Assembly (NCBI RefSeq): GCF_001676385.1 | Contig: NZ_LYVJ01000011.1 | Location: 1-64,000 of the forward strand | Length of the DNA: 64,000 nt | Reading direction: 5' to 3' | Origin: Stenotrophomonas maltophilia | Lineage (GTDB): Bacteria; Pseudomonadota; Gammaproteobacteria; Xanthomonadales; Xanthomonadaceae | Shown: positions 25,865 to 34,695 of the stretch, piece after piece | Numbering within the stretch: the stretch's first letter is position 1 | How the letters are laid out: every line of letters starts with the position of its first letter | Position numbers and translations under genes: made by a program | Notes under the pieces: generated by a model | Databases searched by the model: none | Told to the model about the DNA's origin: nothing | What the model saw: the letters and a program-made list of their open reading frames with translations, nothing else

Positions 25865-27292
25865 TCAGGCCTCGTAGGCCGATTCACCGTGCGAGGTGAC
25901 GTCCAGGCCGGTGCGTTCGGCCTCTTCGGTCACCCGCAGGCCGACCACCACCTTCACCAGCAGCAGGATGACTGCGGTCACCACCGCCGACCACAGCACG
26001 GTGAGGCCGACGCTGACCACCTGCACCCACACCTGGTGGCCGATATCCAGATCGGCCTTGGTGCCGCCCAGCGACTGCGCGCTGAACACACCGGTGAGGA
26101 TCGCGCCGACGATGCCACCGACGCCATGCACGCCGAATACATCGGCGGTGTCGTCCACCTTCAGCAGGCGCTTGAGGCCGGTCACGCCCCACACGCACAC
26201 CACACCGGCGACCAGGCCGATCACGATGGCACCCAGCGGGCCCACGGTGCCGCAGGCCGGGGTGATGCCGACCAGGCCGGCCACCGCGCCCGATGCCGCA
26301 CCCAGTGCCGAGGGCTTGCCCTTGCTGATCGCCTCCACCAGGGTCCAACCCAGCACGGCAGCCGCAGTGGCCAGCACGGTACTGAGGAAGGCCAGCGAGG
26401 CAACGGTGTCGGCCGCAGCGGCGGAGCCGGCGTTGAAGCCGAACCAGCCGACCCACAGCAGCATGGCGCCGATGTAGGTAAACGGCACGTTGTGCGGCTT
26501 CAAGGCAGTCTGGCCGTAGCCCAGGCGCTTGCCGACGAACCACGCCGCGACCAGGCCGGCGACGCCCGCGTTGATGTGGACCACGGTGCCGCCGGCGAAA
26601 TCGATCGCGCCCAGTTCACCCAGGTAACCGCCTCCCCAGACGATGTGCGCCATCGGGATGTAGCTGAGGGTGAACCACAGTGCCGAGAACAGCAGCACCG
26701 CACGGAACTTGATGCGTTCGGCAAAGGCGCCGACGATCAGTGCGGTGGTGATGCCGGCGAAAGTCGACTGGAAGGCCACGAACAGGTAATCCGGCAGGCC
26801 CTTGATTGGCGTGTTGCCCACCGAGTCGGGAGCGAAGCCCTTGAGGAAAGCGAATTCGCTGAAGGAACCGAAGAACGGATTGCCGGCACTGAACACCGCG
26901 CTGTAGCCGTAGGCCACCCACAGCAGCAGCACCAGCGAGAACACCACCAGGATCTGGCTGAGCACCGACAGCACGTTCTTCGAGCGCACCAGGCCGCCAT
27001 AGAACAGCGCCAGGCCCGGCACCACCATCAGCAGCACCAGCAAGGTGGACGTGAGCATCCAGGCCACGTCGCCGTGGTCGAAGGCCGGCGCCGCGGCTTC
27101 GGCGGCGACCGGTGCAGCGGCGGCTGCCGCCTGCAGCGGCTCGACCGCGACGTTTTCAGTCGGCAATGGCGATACCTTGGCCTGGGCCTGGGCACTGCCC
27201 GGCCAGGCACCCGCAACCAGCGCGCTGAGCAGCATCAACAACCACACCAGGTGGAACCGGGCTTGCCACCCGGTGAGAAGGCGCATCTTCAT
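25865..27292 (-). CDS. amtB: ammonium transporter AmtB
   Basis: 475 residues: a cleavable signal-like N-terminus (to about SAQAQ), an Ala-rich stretch, then eleven membrane helices of the Amt family. Motifs include DVAWMLTSTLLVLLMVVPGLALFYGG (first pore helix), AHIVWGGGYLGELGAIDFAGGTVVH, WVGWFGFNAGSA and DVFGVHGVGGIVGAILTG, which carries a pore His. It conducts ammonium/ammonia across the inner membrane and is gated by GlnK. It starts 20 bp after glnK, so the two are one transcriptional unit as in most proteobacteria. Confidence 0.97.
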   Translation of the reverse strand: MKMRLLTGWQARFHLVWLLMLLSALVAGAWPGSAQAQAKVSPLPTENVAVEPLQAAAAAAPVAAEAAAPAFDHGDVAWMLTSTLLVLLMVVPGLALFYGGLVRSKNVLSVLSQILVVFSLVLLLWVAYGYSAVFSAGNPFFGSFSEFAFLKGFAPDSVGNTPIKGLPDYLFVAFQSTFAGITTALIVGAFAERIKFRAVLLFSALWFTLSYIPMAHIVWGGGYLGELGAIDFAGGTVVHINAGVAGLVAAWFVGKRLGYGQTALKPHNVPFTYIGAMLLWVGWFGFNAGSAAAADTVASLAFLSTVLATAAAVLGWTLVEAISKGKPSALGAASGAVAGLVGITPACGTVGPLGAIVIGLVAGVVCVWGVTGLKRLLKVDDTADVFGVHGVGGIVGAILTGVFSAQSLGGTKADLDIGHQVWVQVVSVGLTVLWSAVVTAVILLLVKVVVGLRVTEEAERTGLDVTSHGESAYEA

Positions 27293-27312
27293 GGGGAGTC
27301 TCCGGAAGGGGT

Positions 27313-27699
<387 letters not shown>

Positions 27700-27850
27700 T
27701 CAGGCAACCACGGGCCATCAGGAAGATGGCCGTGGCTGTTGCACCGGACACGTACTGGGCCGGGACGGCCGTGCCTCTCTCCTTGCACGGTCGACGCGGG
27801 AGGGAGGGCAGCCCAGGTCGCGTATCCGGTCTCTCTCTTGCCCCTGGGGT

Positions 27851-27891
27851 GGGGTCAGAGCCCTTTCGCGGCGCGAAACGGATCTGACCCC
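27851..27891. repeat. GGGGTCAGAGCCC...GGATCTGACCCC palindrome
   Basis: Complete 41-bp inverted repeat with loop TTTCGCGGCGCGAAA, the best-preserved member of the family split across the island junctions. Confidence 0.8.
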
Positions 27892-27926
27892 CTACAACCG
27901 CGGCTCCCCAGCCGCGAAGACGGTGC

Positions 27927-27962
27927 GGTGGCGGCGGGTGGGAGGGGATACCCGCCGCCACC
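27927..27962 (-). terminator. 13-bp perfect stem behind glnA
   Basis: GGTGGCGGCGGGT and its exact complement separated by ten bases lie just after the glnA stop on the minus strand. No T-run follows, so it may be a weak terminator or an mRNA 3'-end stabiliser that lowers read-through into glnK-amtB. Confidence 0.55.
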
Positions 27963-27970
27963 GCCACCGG

Positions 27971-29380
27971 TCAGTTGGCGTAGTACAGCTGGTATTCCAG
28001 CGGGTGGGTGGCCGCGCGGAACTTGGTCACTTCCTGCATCTTCAGGGCGATGTAGCCATCGATGAAGTCATCGCTCATCACACCGCCGGCCTTGAGGAAC
28101 TCGCGGTCCTTGTCCAGCGCTTCCAGTGCCTGGTCGAGCGAGGAGCAGACCTGCGGGATCAGCTTCTCTTCTTCCGGCGGCAGGTCGTACAGGTCCTTGT
28201 CGCTCGGAGCGCCCGGGTCGATCTGGTTCTTGATGCCGTCCAGGCCCGCCATCATCAGCGCGGTGAAGGTCAGGTAGCCGGACTGGATCGGGTCCGGGAA
28301 GCGCATTTCGATGCGGCGTGCCTTCGGATTGGACACCCACGGAATGCGGCACGAGGCCGAACGGTTACGGGCCGAATAGGCCAGCATCACCGGTGCCTCG
28401 AAGCCCGGTACCAGGCGCTTGTAGCTGTTGGTGCCCGAATTGGCGAAGGCATTGATGGCCTTGGCGTGCTTGAAGATGCCGCCGATGTACCACAGCGCCA
28501 GCTGGCTCAGGCCACCGTAGCCGTCACCGGAGAACAGATTGGTGCCGCCCTTGGACAGCGACTGGTGCACGTGCATGCCGCTGCCGTTGTCGCCGACGAT
28601 CGGCTTGGGCATGAAGGTGGCGGTCTTGCCATTGCGGTGGGCAACGTTCTTGATGACGTACTTCATGCGCAGCAGCTCGTCGGCCTTCTGCACGAGGGTG
28701 CTGAACTTGGTGCCGATCTCGCACTGGCCGGCGGTGGCCACTTCGTGATGCTGCACTTCCACTTCGATGCCGACCTGCGCCAGGGTCTTGCACATCTCGG
28801 CACGCAGGTCGTGCAGGCTGTCGGTCGGCGGCACCGGGAAATAGCCGCCCTTCACGCCCGGGCGGTAGCCGCTGTTGGCGCCGTCGTACTTGGCGCCGCT
28901 GTTCCAGGCGGCTTCTTCCGAATCGACCTTGAAGAAGGTGTTGCCCATTTCATTGGCGAAACGGACCGAATCGAAGATGAAGAACTCCGGCTCCGGGCCG
29001 AAGAACGCGGTTTCGGCAATGCCGGAGGACTTCAGGTAGGCCTCGGCGCGCTTGGCGATGCCGCGCGGGCAGCGGCCATAGGCCTGCATGGTGGCCGGGT
29101 CGAGGATGTCACAGCTGATCACCAGGGTCGGGTCGGCGTAGAACGGGTCGACATAGGCGCTGGACGGATCCGGCAGCAGGACCATGTCCGACTCGTTGAT
29201 GCCCTTCCAGCCGGCAATCGAGCTGCCATCGAACATCTTGCCTTCTTCGAACAGCGACGGCTCGACGATGCTGACCGGGAAAGTCACGTGCTGCTCGACA
29301 CCCCGCATATCGACAAAACGCAGATCGACGAACTCGATCTGGTTGTCCTTGATCAGCTTCTCAACGTTTTCCACGGACAT
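27971..29380 (-). CDS. glnA: glutamine synthetase type I
   Basis: 469 residues from the ATG at 29,380 ([13 protein letters not shown]). It makes glutamine from glutamate, ammonia and ATP. Recognisable GSI signatures are [29 protein letters not shown], the ATP-binding [15 protein letters not shown] loop and [11 protein letters not shown], which carries the adenylylation Tyr of GSI-beta enzymes. The frame extends upstream to 29,437, but that part covers the promoter. A consensus sigma-54 promoter and three NtrC-like sites lie upstream, so expression should rise in nitrogen limitation via NtrB-NtrC. Confidence 0.98.
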   Translation of the reverse strand: MSVENVEKLIKDNQIEFVDLRFVDMRGVEQHVTFPVSIVEPSLFEEGKMFDGSSIAGWKGINESDMVLLPDPSSAYVDPFYADPTLVISCDILDPATMQAYGRCPRGIAKRAEAYLKSSGIAETAFFGPEPEFFIFDSVRFANEMGNTFFKVDSEEAAWNSGAKYDGANSGYRPGVKGGYFPVPPTDSLHDLRAEMCKTLAQVGIEVEVQHHEVATAGQCEIGTKFSTLVQKADELLRMKYVIKNVAHRNGKTATFMPKPIVGDNGSGMHVHQSLSKGGTNLFSGDGYGGLSQLALWYIGGIFKHAKAINAFANSGTNSYKRLVPGFEAPVMLAYSARNRSASCRIPWVSNPKARRIEMRFPDPIQSGYLTFTALMMAGLDGIKNQIDPGAPSDKDLYDLPPEEEKLIPQVCSSLDQALEALDKDREFLKAGGVMSDDFIDGYIALKMQEVTKFRAATHPLEYQLYYAN

Positions 29381-29420
29381 CGGTACGACCTCGGATGGGA
29401 ATGAATGCCTGCTGAGGTAC

Positions 29421-29437
29421 AGCAACGACCGTGCCAA
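29421..29437 (-). promoter_or_regulatory. sigma-54 promoter of glnA
   Basis: On the minus strand TTGGCACG-GTCG-TTGCT matches the -24/-12 consensus TGGCACG-N4-TTGC exactly. It lies about 40 bp before the glnA ATG. Confidence 0.88.
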
Positions 29438-29474
29438 CTTTCCGCGTGGTGCAAGTCGTTGATTTCAGAAGGCG

Positions 29475-29545
29475 TGCACTTCCAGGGTGCGGTTGTGCGC
29501 GCACCAAAGGGGTGCGGATGCAAGCGGACGCACTCCTTTGGTGCA
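29475..29545. promoter_or_regulatory. three NtrC-box-like sites upstream of glnA
   Basis: Palindromic 7-3-7 sites: TGCACTT-CCA-GGGTGCG (29,475-29,491, weak), CGCACCA-AAG-GGGTGCG (29,500-29,516, good) and CGCACTC-CTT-TGGTGCA (29,529-29,545, good). They lie 40-110 bp upstream of the sigma-54 promoter, the usual enhancer position, inside the gap shared with the divergent uppP gene. Confidence 0.7.
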
Positions 29546-29599
29546 GCAGGGATCGTCTATCCTCTCGAGCTTCTTCCGCTGCATGCACCTGCATCGTCC

Positions 29600-30394
29600 A
29601 TGTCCGACCTGCTCTCCGCCCTGCTGCTGGGCATCCTCGAAGGCTTGACCGAATTCCTGCCGATCTCCAGCACCGGCCATCTGCTCATCGCCCAGCACTG
29701 GCTGGGTGCCCGCTCGGACTTCTTCAACATCGTCATCCAGGCCGGCGCGATCGTGGCCGTGGTGCTGGTGTTCCGCCAGCGCCTGCTGCAGCTGGCCACC
29801 GGCCTGGGCCAGCGGGGCAACCGTGACTATGTAGCCAAGCTGGGCGCCGCGTTCCTGGTCACCGCCGTGGTTGGCCTGGTGGTGCGCAAGGCGGGCTGGT
29901 CATTGCCGGAGACGGTCAGCCCGGTGGCCTGGGCACTGATCATCGGTGGTGTCTGGATGCTGCTGGTGGAGGCCTACACCGCGCGCCTGCCCGACCGTGA
30001 CCAGGTGACCTGGACCGTGGCGATCGGCGTTGGGTTGGCGCAGGTGGTGGCCGGCGTGTTCCCAGGCACCTCGCGCTCGGCCTCGGCGATCTTCCTGGCC
30101 ATGCTGCTGGGCCTGAGCCGCCGCGCCGCCGCCGCCGAGTTCGTGTTCCTGGTCGGCATACCCACCATGTTCGCCGCCAGCGCCTACACCTTCCTGGAAC
30201 TGGCCCGGGACGGGCAGCTGGGCAGCGAGAACTGGACCGAGGTGGGCGTGGCTTTCCTTGCCGCCGCCGTCACCGGCTTCGTCGTAGTGAAGTGGCTGAT
30301 GGGCTACATCAAGTCGCACCGGTTCACCGCCTTCGCGTTTTACCGCATCGCGCTGGGCGCGGCACTGCTGCTGTGGTTGCCCTCCGGCAGCTGA
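29600..30394 (+). CDS. uppP: undecaprenyl-diphosphatase UppP/BacA
   Basis: 264 residues from the ATG at 29,600, the standard length. It is an integral inner-membrane protein that recycles the C55 lipid carrier for cell-wall synthesis and gives bacitracin tolerance. Both active-site signatures are present: EGLTEFLPISSTGHLLI near the N-terminus and PGTSRSASAIFLAMLLG in the middle. The frame is open further upstream through the glnA control region, which is not credible as coding. Divergent from glnA. Confidence 0.96.
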   Translation: MSDLLSALLLGILEGLTEFLPISSTGHLLIAQHWLGARSDFFNIVIQAGAIVAVVLVFRQRLLQLATGLGQRGNRDYVAKLGAAFLVTAVVGLVVRKAGWSLPETVSPVAWALIIGGVWMLLVEAYTARLPDRDQVTWTVAIGVGLAQVVAGVFPGTSRSASAIFLAMLLGLSRRAAAAEFVFLVGIPTMFAASAYTFLELARDGQLGSENWTEVGVAFLAAAVTGFVVVKWLMGYIKSHRFTAFAFYRIALGAALLLWLPSGS

Positions 30395-30467
30395 ACAGCG
30401 CCGGGGCACGGTAACCCCGTTGCCGGCCCCACCCCGTTTTCCCCACGGTTCCCCAAGGAGACCCACC

Positions 30468-31292
30468 ATGAACCGCAAGCTCACCCTGCTCCTCCCGCTG
30501 GCCCTGATGGCCGCGTGCAGCCAGACGCCGGCACCGGCCGGTACCGGCGGCGACGATGTGGCCCCGGCCGCGGCCAAGGCAGCGGACCAGCAGACGCTGG
30601 CGCATCTGGACGCGCAGCGCCTGCAGAGCCAGCACTGGCTGTTGCAGCAGGCCACGGGCGCCGACGGCAAGCGCATCGATGCGCTGTTCGCCCGCGAAGA
30701 CAAGCCGGTCACCCTGGACTTCGCTGACGGCCGCCTGTCGGTCAGCAACACCTGCAACCGCATGGGCGGTGGCTACACCTTCGACGCTGGCAAGCTGAGC
30801 GTAAGCGCGATGGCCTCGACGATGATGGCCTGCACCGACAAGGCACTGATGGCACTGGATGAGGCCGTTTCCAGCCGCCTGCAGGGCGAGCTGAAGGCCG
30901 AGCAGGATGCCGATGGCAAACTGAGCCTGACCAACGCCAAGGGCGACGTGCTGGTGTTCAACCCGGAACCGACCGCTGAAACCCGCTACGGCGGCGCCGG
31001 CGAAACCGTGTTCCTGGAAGTGGCGGCCAGGACCGAGAAGTGCTCGCACCCGCTGATTCCGGACTACCAGTGCCTGCAGGTGCGTGAGGTGAAGTTCGAT
31101 GACAAGGGCCTGAAGCAGGGTGAGCCGGGCAAGTTCGAGAACTTCTACGGCACCATCGAGGGCTACACCCACGAAGACGGGGTACGCAACGTGGTGCGCG
31201 TGAAGCGCTACCAGGTGAAGAACCCGCCGGCCGATGCACCGTCGCAGGCGTACGTGCTGGACATGGTGGTCGAATCGGCCATCGAGAAGTGA
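30468..31292 (+). CDS. META and DUF4377 domain lipoprotein
   Basis: About 274 residues from the ATG at 30,468 (MNRKLTLLLPLALMAACS). Lipoprotein signal with Cys at the AAC lipobox. The first domain is META-like (HWLLQQATGADGKRIDALF, VSNTCNRMGGGYTFDAGKLSV, MASTMMACTDKALMALDEAV), found in HslJ-type stress proteins. The second, after residue 175, has LEVAARTEKCSHPLIPDYQCLQVREVKFDDKG, the Cys-containing DUF4377 pattern. Probably an envelope stress protein; its activity is unknown. A terminator and GTAG repeats follow. Confidence 0.82.
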   Translation: MNRKLTLLLPLALMAACSQTPAPAGTGGDDVAPAAAKAADQQTLAHLDAQRLQSQHWLLQQATGADGKRIDALFAREDKPVTLDFADGRLSVSNTCNRMGGGYTFDAGKLSVSAMASTMMACTDKALMALDEAVSSRLQGELKAEQDADGKLSLTNAKGDVLVFNPEPTAETRYGGAGETVFLEVAARTEKCSHPLIPDYQCLQVREVKFDDKGLKQGEPGKFENFYGTIEGYTHEDGVRNVVRVKRYQVKNPPADAPSQAYVLDMVVESAIEK

Positions 31293-31293
31293 T

Positions 31294-31416
31294 GTAGATC
31301 CGACTGTTAGTCGGCTGCATCTTGAAGGGCGGCCGAAAGGCCGCCCTTCCTGGTTTCTGTAGCGTCGAGCCGTGCTCGGCTGAACATGGAAGCAGTCGAG
31401 CATGGCTCGACTCTAC
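31294..31416. repeat. GTAG REP cluster: single REP, terminator-like hairpin, REP dimer
   Basis: GTAGATCCGACTG...AGTCGG (31,294-31,321) is a single REP. Then come a strong stem GAAGGGCGGCC/GGCCGCCCTTC at 31,324-31,349, probably the terminator of the META-DUF4377 gene, and a GTAG dimer (31,359-31,416) with arms GTAGCGTCGAGCCGTGC and GCATGGCTCGACTCTAC. Confidence 0.75.
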
Positions 31417-31439
31417 GCAAATGCATCAGGGAGATCGGC

Positions 31440-31898
31440 ATGAAGCACGTCCCCTTCTTCGTCGCCATTGCGCTGCTGGCCGTGTGTGCGGATGCATCGG
31501 CCGCCAGCACGCCCACCACCGGTCAGCTCGAAGCCAACCTTTGGCAGCTCACCCATGCCACCAACGCGCAGGGCCGGCGCATTGATGCATTGTTCGTCCG
31601 CGGCCGGCCGCCCTATACGCTTCGCTTCCAGCCCGGTTACATGAGCGAGTTGAACCTGTGCAACCACGCCAGCAGCAAGTATCGGCTGCAGGGCAACCAG
31701 CTCATCCTGGAGGACGGCGTGGTCACCACGGCCGCCTGTGTCCGCGCCGAGGTGGCCGAGCAGGAACGTGTTGCCGGCACGGTGGTGCATGCGCGAGCAA
31801 AGATGACGCTTGCGCTGGATGGACGTGGCCGCCTGCTGCTGCGCAACGCTGAGGGCGATGCGCTGGTGTTCGCGCCGGTGCCCCGTACGGACGAATGA
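31440..31898 (+). CDS. META-domain-like periplasmic protein
   Basis: About 152 residues from the ATG at 31,440, which has GGGAG upstream. Sec signal peptide (cleavage near ADASA), no lipobox. The body NLWQLTHATNAQGRRIDALFV ... LRFQPGYMSELNLCNHASSKYRLQGNQL parallels the first domain of the preceding gene (HWLLQQATGADGKRIDALF ... NTCNRMGGGYTF). It is a diverged partial paralogue lacking the DUF4377 half, likely from local duplication. Function unknown. Confidence 0.75.
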   Translation: MKHVPFFVAIALLAVCADASAASTPTTGQLEANLWQLTHATNAQGRRIDALFVRGRPPYTLRFQPGYMSELNLCNHASSKYRLQGNQLILEDGVVTTAACVRAEVAEQERVAGTVVHARAKMTLALDGRGRLLLRNAEGDALVFAPVPRTDE

Positions 31899-31912
31899 AA
31901 GAGTGCGTTTGC

Positions 31913-31935
31913 GGAGCCGGGCATGGCCCGGCTCC
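31913..31935. repeat. GGAGCCGGGC...GCCCGGCTCC hairpin
   Basis: A 23-bp palindrome between two convergent genes. REP type, and well placed to work as a terminator in both directions, though without a T-run. Confidence 0.65.
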
Positions 31936-31947
31936 ACCAGCTGCTGC

Positions 31948-32559
31948 TCAGCCGAGCGCGGGATTCAGGGTGTAGGTGCCATGCAGCGCGGCTTCGGCCA
32001 GCACATGGCCGTGCATGGCGCGGTACGCGTCGGCGGCGGTGAAGCGTGCCGGCAGTTCGAGCGTCGCGACGTCCAGCGCGAACACACGGAAGAAGTAACG
32101 ATGCAGGCGCTCGTCGTTGAACGGCGGGTACGGGCCGTCATAGCCGAAGTAGTCTCCGGCCATGTCCGGATTGCCGGCAAACCAGCCGGTGAAATCATTC
32201 AGGCCCTGGCGGCTGCCGGCCGGCCCGGCCGGTGCGGTCCTGCCCTTCACCACGAAGCCATCGCTGCAACTGCCGGCGGCGATCTCCTGCACGCTGGCCG
32301 GGATGTCGGCCATCACCCAGTGCACGAAGTCGCAGCGCGGCTGGTCGCGTGGCACGGTCATGTCACTGCGACCCACCGTCTCCGGCACGGTCGGTACATC
32401 GGGGTCGACGCACACCAGCAGGAACGAACGGGTGCCTTCCGGCGCGCCGCTCCAGGCCAGGTGCGGGTTACGATCCGGCGCGAAGCCGTTGGCGTCGCCG
32501 GCGGCGAATTCGCGGTCGATCGGTGCGCCATTGGTCAGGCTGTGACTGCTCAGCTGCAT
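31948..32559 (-). CDS. YbhB/YbcL-type PEBP family protein
   Basis: About 203 residues from the ATG at 32,559 (MQLSSHSLTNGAPID). The phosphatidylethanolamine-binding/Raf-kinase-inhibitor-like fold is shown by NPHLAWSGAPEGTRSFLLVCVDPD, DFVHWVMADIPASV and GYDGPYPP(F)NDERLHRYFFRVFALD, the anion-pocket motifs of the family. No signal peptide, so cytoplasmic. Bacterial members have no settled role. It starts just 10 bp after the TPR-sulfotransferase stop and may be cotranscribed with it. Confidence 0.92.
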   Translation of the reverse strand: MQLSSHSLTNGAPIDREFAAGDANGFAPDRNPHLAWSGAPEGTRSFLLVCVDPDVPTVPETVGRSDMTVPRDQPRCDFVHWVMADIPASVQEIAAGSCSDGFVVKGRTAPAGPAGSRQGLNDFTGWFAGNPDMAGDYFGYDGPYPPFNDERLHRYFFRVFALDVATLELPARFTAADAYRAMHGHVLAEAALHGTYTLNPALG

Positions 32560-32569
32560 TGCACTCTCC

Positions 32570-34639
32570 TTATTCTTCCGGATAACCCAGGCGCACCGCG
32601 ATCGGGGTGAGCTGGGCAAAGGCGGCGCTCATCACGTCGCGATAATTGCGCCAGTGACCCGCCGGCAGGCGCGGCGCGCCCAGCTGCGCGGCCGGCGGCA
32701 TCGGGCGCTCGAACAGGCGACCCAGCAGGTCGGCCATCGCCTGCGGGTCGTTGCCGATCTGGTCGATGCGCAGCAGCACGTGCGGGTACAGGTCTTCTTC
32801 GTGCAGCGTGGCGATCTGGGCCAGCGCGCGGGCCAGCCATTCACCGGCCTCGGCCAACGACGTCATCGCCAGCGGCGCTGCGGCGCCATAGGCCACCCAG
32901 TCCAGCAGCATGTCGCGCGGGTCGCGCAGCACGACCAGCAGGCGGCCCTGCGGCAACTGCGGGCGCAGCGCCCAGAGCAGGGCGTTGTCCCACCACAGCA
33001 GCCAGTCGATCACCGTGTCGCTCTGCAGGCCGCGGGCCGGCAGCTGCTCGCGCCAGCGCTGCACCAGCCGCTCCGGCGTCAGCAGGCCCGAGGCCAGGTC
33101 CTGCAGCGTGTTGTAGTTCTGGAACGCATCATCGGGTGGATTGCTGGTGTAGCGGTCGCTGCGCAGCACCGGGCTGGCAGCGGCCAGGCCTGTCGCCACG
33201 CGCTCCACGCCGGACCCGGGCGCCCCCCACAGGAAGATCGGCGCGGAATGGATATCGCCGTCGATGCTGCCCTTGTCCGGCCAGCTTGGCGGCGCCTTGG
33301 CCTGCGGCGGCAGCGGCAGCCGCTGCGGCGCCTGGTCGACCTGCAGGGCCATCCAGGTGCGCAGGGCGTCCTGCGGCTGCCCGGCGCGGTCCTGGATCTC
33401 GCCCATCCAGGTGCGCAGGTCGGCACGTTGGGCCGCCGGCGCCTGTTCGACCAGGGCCTGCACGCGGGCGATCGCGGCGGCGGGATCGCGCTGCAGCAGG
33501 CCTTCGACGAGGCGGGATTCGGCGCCGATCCGGCCAGGCTCCAGGCCGACGATGCGCCCGGCCACGGCTTCGGCCTGCGCGTGCTCGCCGGCCATGTCGT
33601 GCAGGCGCAGGCGCGCCTCCAGCGCCGGCACGTGCGCCGGCATCGCCGCCATCCAGCGCTCGACCACCGCGACGGCGCTCTCGCTGGCAAGCGGCTCGAT
33701 GGCCAGGCGTGCCAGCCACACGTCGTGCAGCTGGCCATGGTTTTCCAGTACCGCATCCAGCCGCGCGCGCGCTTCGTCCTCGCGGCCCAGGCGCTGCCAC
33801 GACATCAGCAGCAGCTGCAGCAGCTGGCGGTCGTCCGGCTGCGTCTCCAGCAGAGGCAGCAGATGCTCCAGCGCCTGCAGCGGCTCGCCGCTGCGCAACG
33901 CCAGCTCACCGCCGAGGCGGCGCATCGGTGGCGCGTCCATGCCCGGCTGCTGCAGGGCCACCTGCATCGCCGCGGCGGCCGCCGCCACGTTGTCCTGGCG
34001 CAGTGCCAGCTGCACCACCAGGCCGTGCAGCGACGACAGCGACGGGTTCAGTTCCAGCACGCGGCGGAACGACTGCTCAGCGAAGGCCAGCATGTCCTTG
34101 CCCAGGTAGGCGAAGCCCAGGGCGTACAGGACGCGGGGGTCATCCGGCAGCGCCCTGGCTGCAGCCGACAGCAATGCCAGCGCACGATCGGCATCGCCAC
34201 GGCGCAGTGCAATCATGCCGTCGATGGCCAGCAGCTCCGGGTGGTCCGGCTCGATGCGCGCGGCCAGGGTCGAGACCCGCTGGGCCTCGTCGAAGTCATT
34301 GCGGCCGATCGCCAGGTGCGCCTGCATCAGGTAGGCGGAGAACGCGTTCGGATCCAGGCCGGTGGTGCGCGAGAGCGCTTCATCGGCGCCCTCGAACTGG
34401 CGCAGGGCCAGCAGCAGGCCGGCGTGCTGCAGGTGCAGCTGGGCATTGTCCGGGGCCAGCCGCAGCGCCTGCTGCAGGGCCTCCATTGCGTCTGCGGCCT
34501 GGCCCTGCTGCTGCAGCGCAAGCGCCAGCCAACGGTGGGCCTCGGCCTGGCCGGGTTCGTCACGGGTCCACGCCTGGGCCAGCTGCACGGCCTGGTCGGC
34601 CTGGTTCTGGCGCAGCGCTTGGATGATCTGGTCTTGCAT
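32570..34639 (-). CDS. TPR-repeat protein with C-terminal sulfotransferase-like domain
   Basis: About 689 residues from the ATG at 34,639 (MQDQIIQALRQNQADQA). Roughly residues 1-440 are TPR helices (for example AEAHRWLALALQQQGQAADAMEALQQALRLAP). The C-terminal 230 residues have FLWGAPGSGVERVATGLAAA, a P-loop-like PAPS-binding segment, and LLVVLRDPRDMLLDWVAYG, the sulfotransferase 3'-phosphate motif. TPR-sulfotransferase fusions are widespread and mostly uncharacterised; a protein or glycan may be sulfated. No signal peptide. The frame continues upstream, but the start chosen gives the first TPR. Confidence 0.82.
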   Translation of the reverse strand: MQDQIIQALRQNQADQAVQLAQAWTRDEPGQAEAHRWLALALQQQGQAADAMEALQQALRLAPDNAQLHLQHAGLLLALRQFEGADEALSRTTGLDPNAFSAYLMQAHLAIGRNDFDEAQRVSTLAARIEPDHPELLAIDGMIALRRGDADRALALLSAAARALPDDPRVLYALGFAYLGKDMLAFAEQSFRRVLELNPSLSSLHGLVVQLALRQDNVAAAAAAMQVALQQPGMDAPPMRRLGGELALRSGEPLQALEHLLPLLETQPDDRQLLQLLLMSWQRLGREDEARARLDAVLENHGQLHDVWLARLAIEPLASESAVAVVERWMAAMPAHVPALEARLRLHDMAGEHAQAEAVAGRIVGLEPGRIGAESRLVEGLLQRDPAAAIARVQALVEQAPAAQRADLRTWMGEIQDRAGQPQDALRTWMALQVDQAPQRLPLPPQAKAPPSWPDKGSIDGDIHSAPIFLWGAPGSGVERVATGLAAASPVLRSDRYTSNPPDDAFQNYNTLQDLASGLLTPERLVQRWREQLPARGLQSDTVIDWLLWWDNALLWALRPQLPQGRLLVVLRDPRDMLLDWVAYGAAAPLAMTSLAEAGEWLARALAQIATLHEEDLYPHVLLRIDQIGNDPQAMADLLGRLFERPMPPAAQLGAPRLPAGHWRNYRDVMSAAFAQLTPIAVRLGYPEE

Positions 34640-34695
34640 GGCTGTCCGGTTCAAGGGCAAACCCGCATTGTAGCGGCCCGCGCGCCGGTGCCGGT

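Noticed and set aside
27703..27717. Sigma-54 promoter for glnK-amtB
   Set aside because: TGGCCCG-TGG-TTGCC has the right elements but spacing between GG and GC is one base short, which normally abolishes function.
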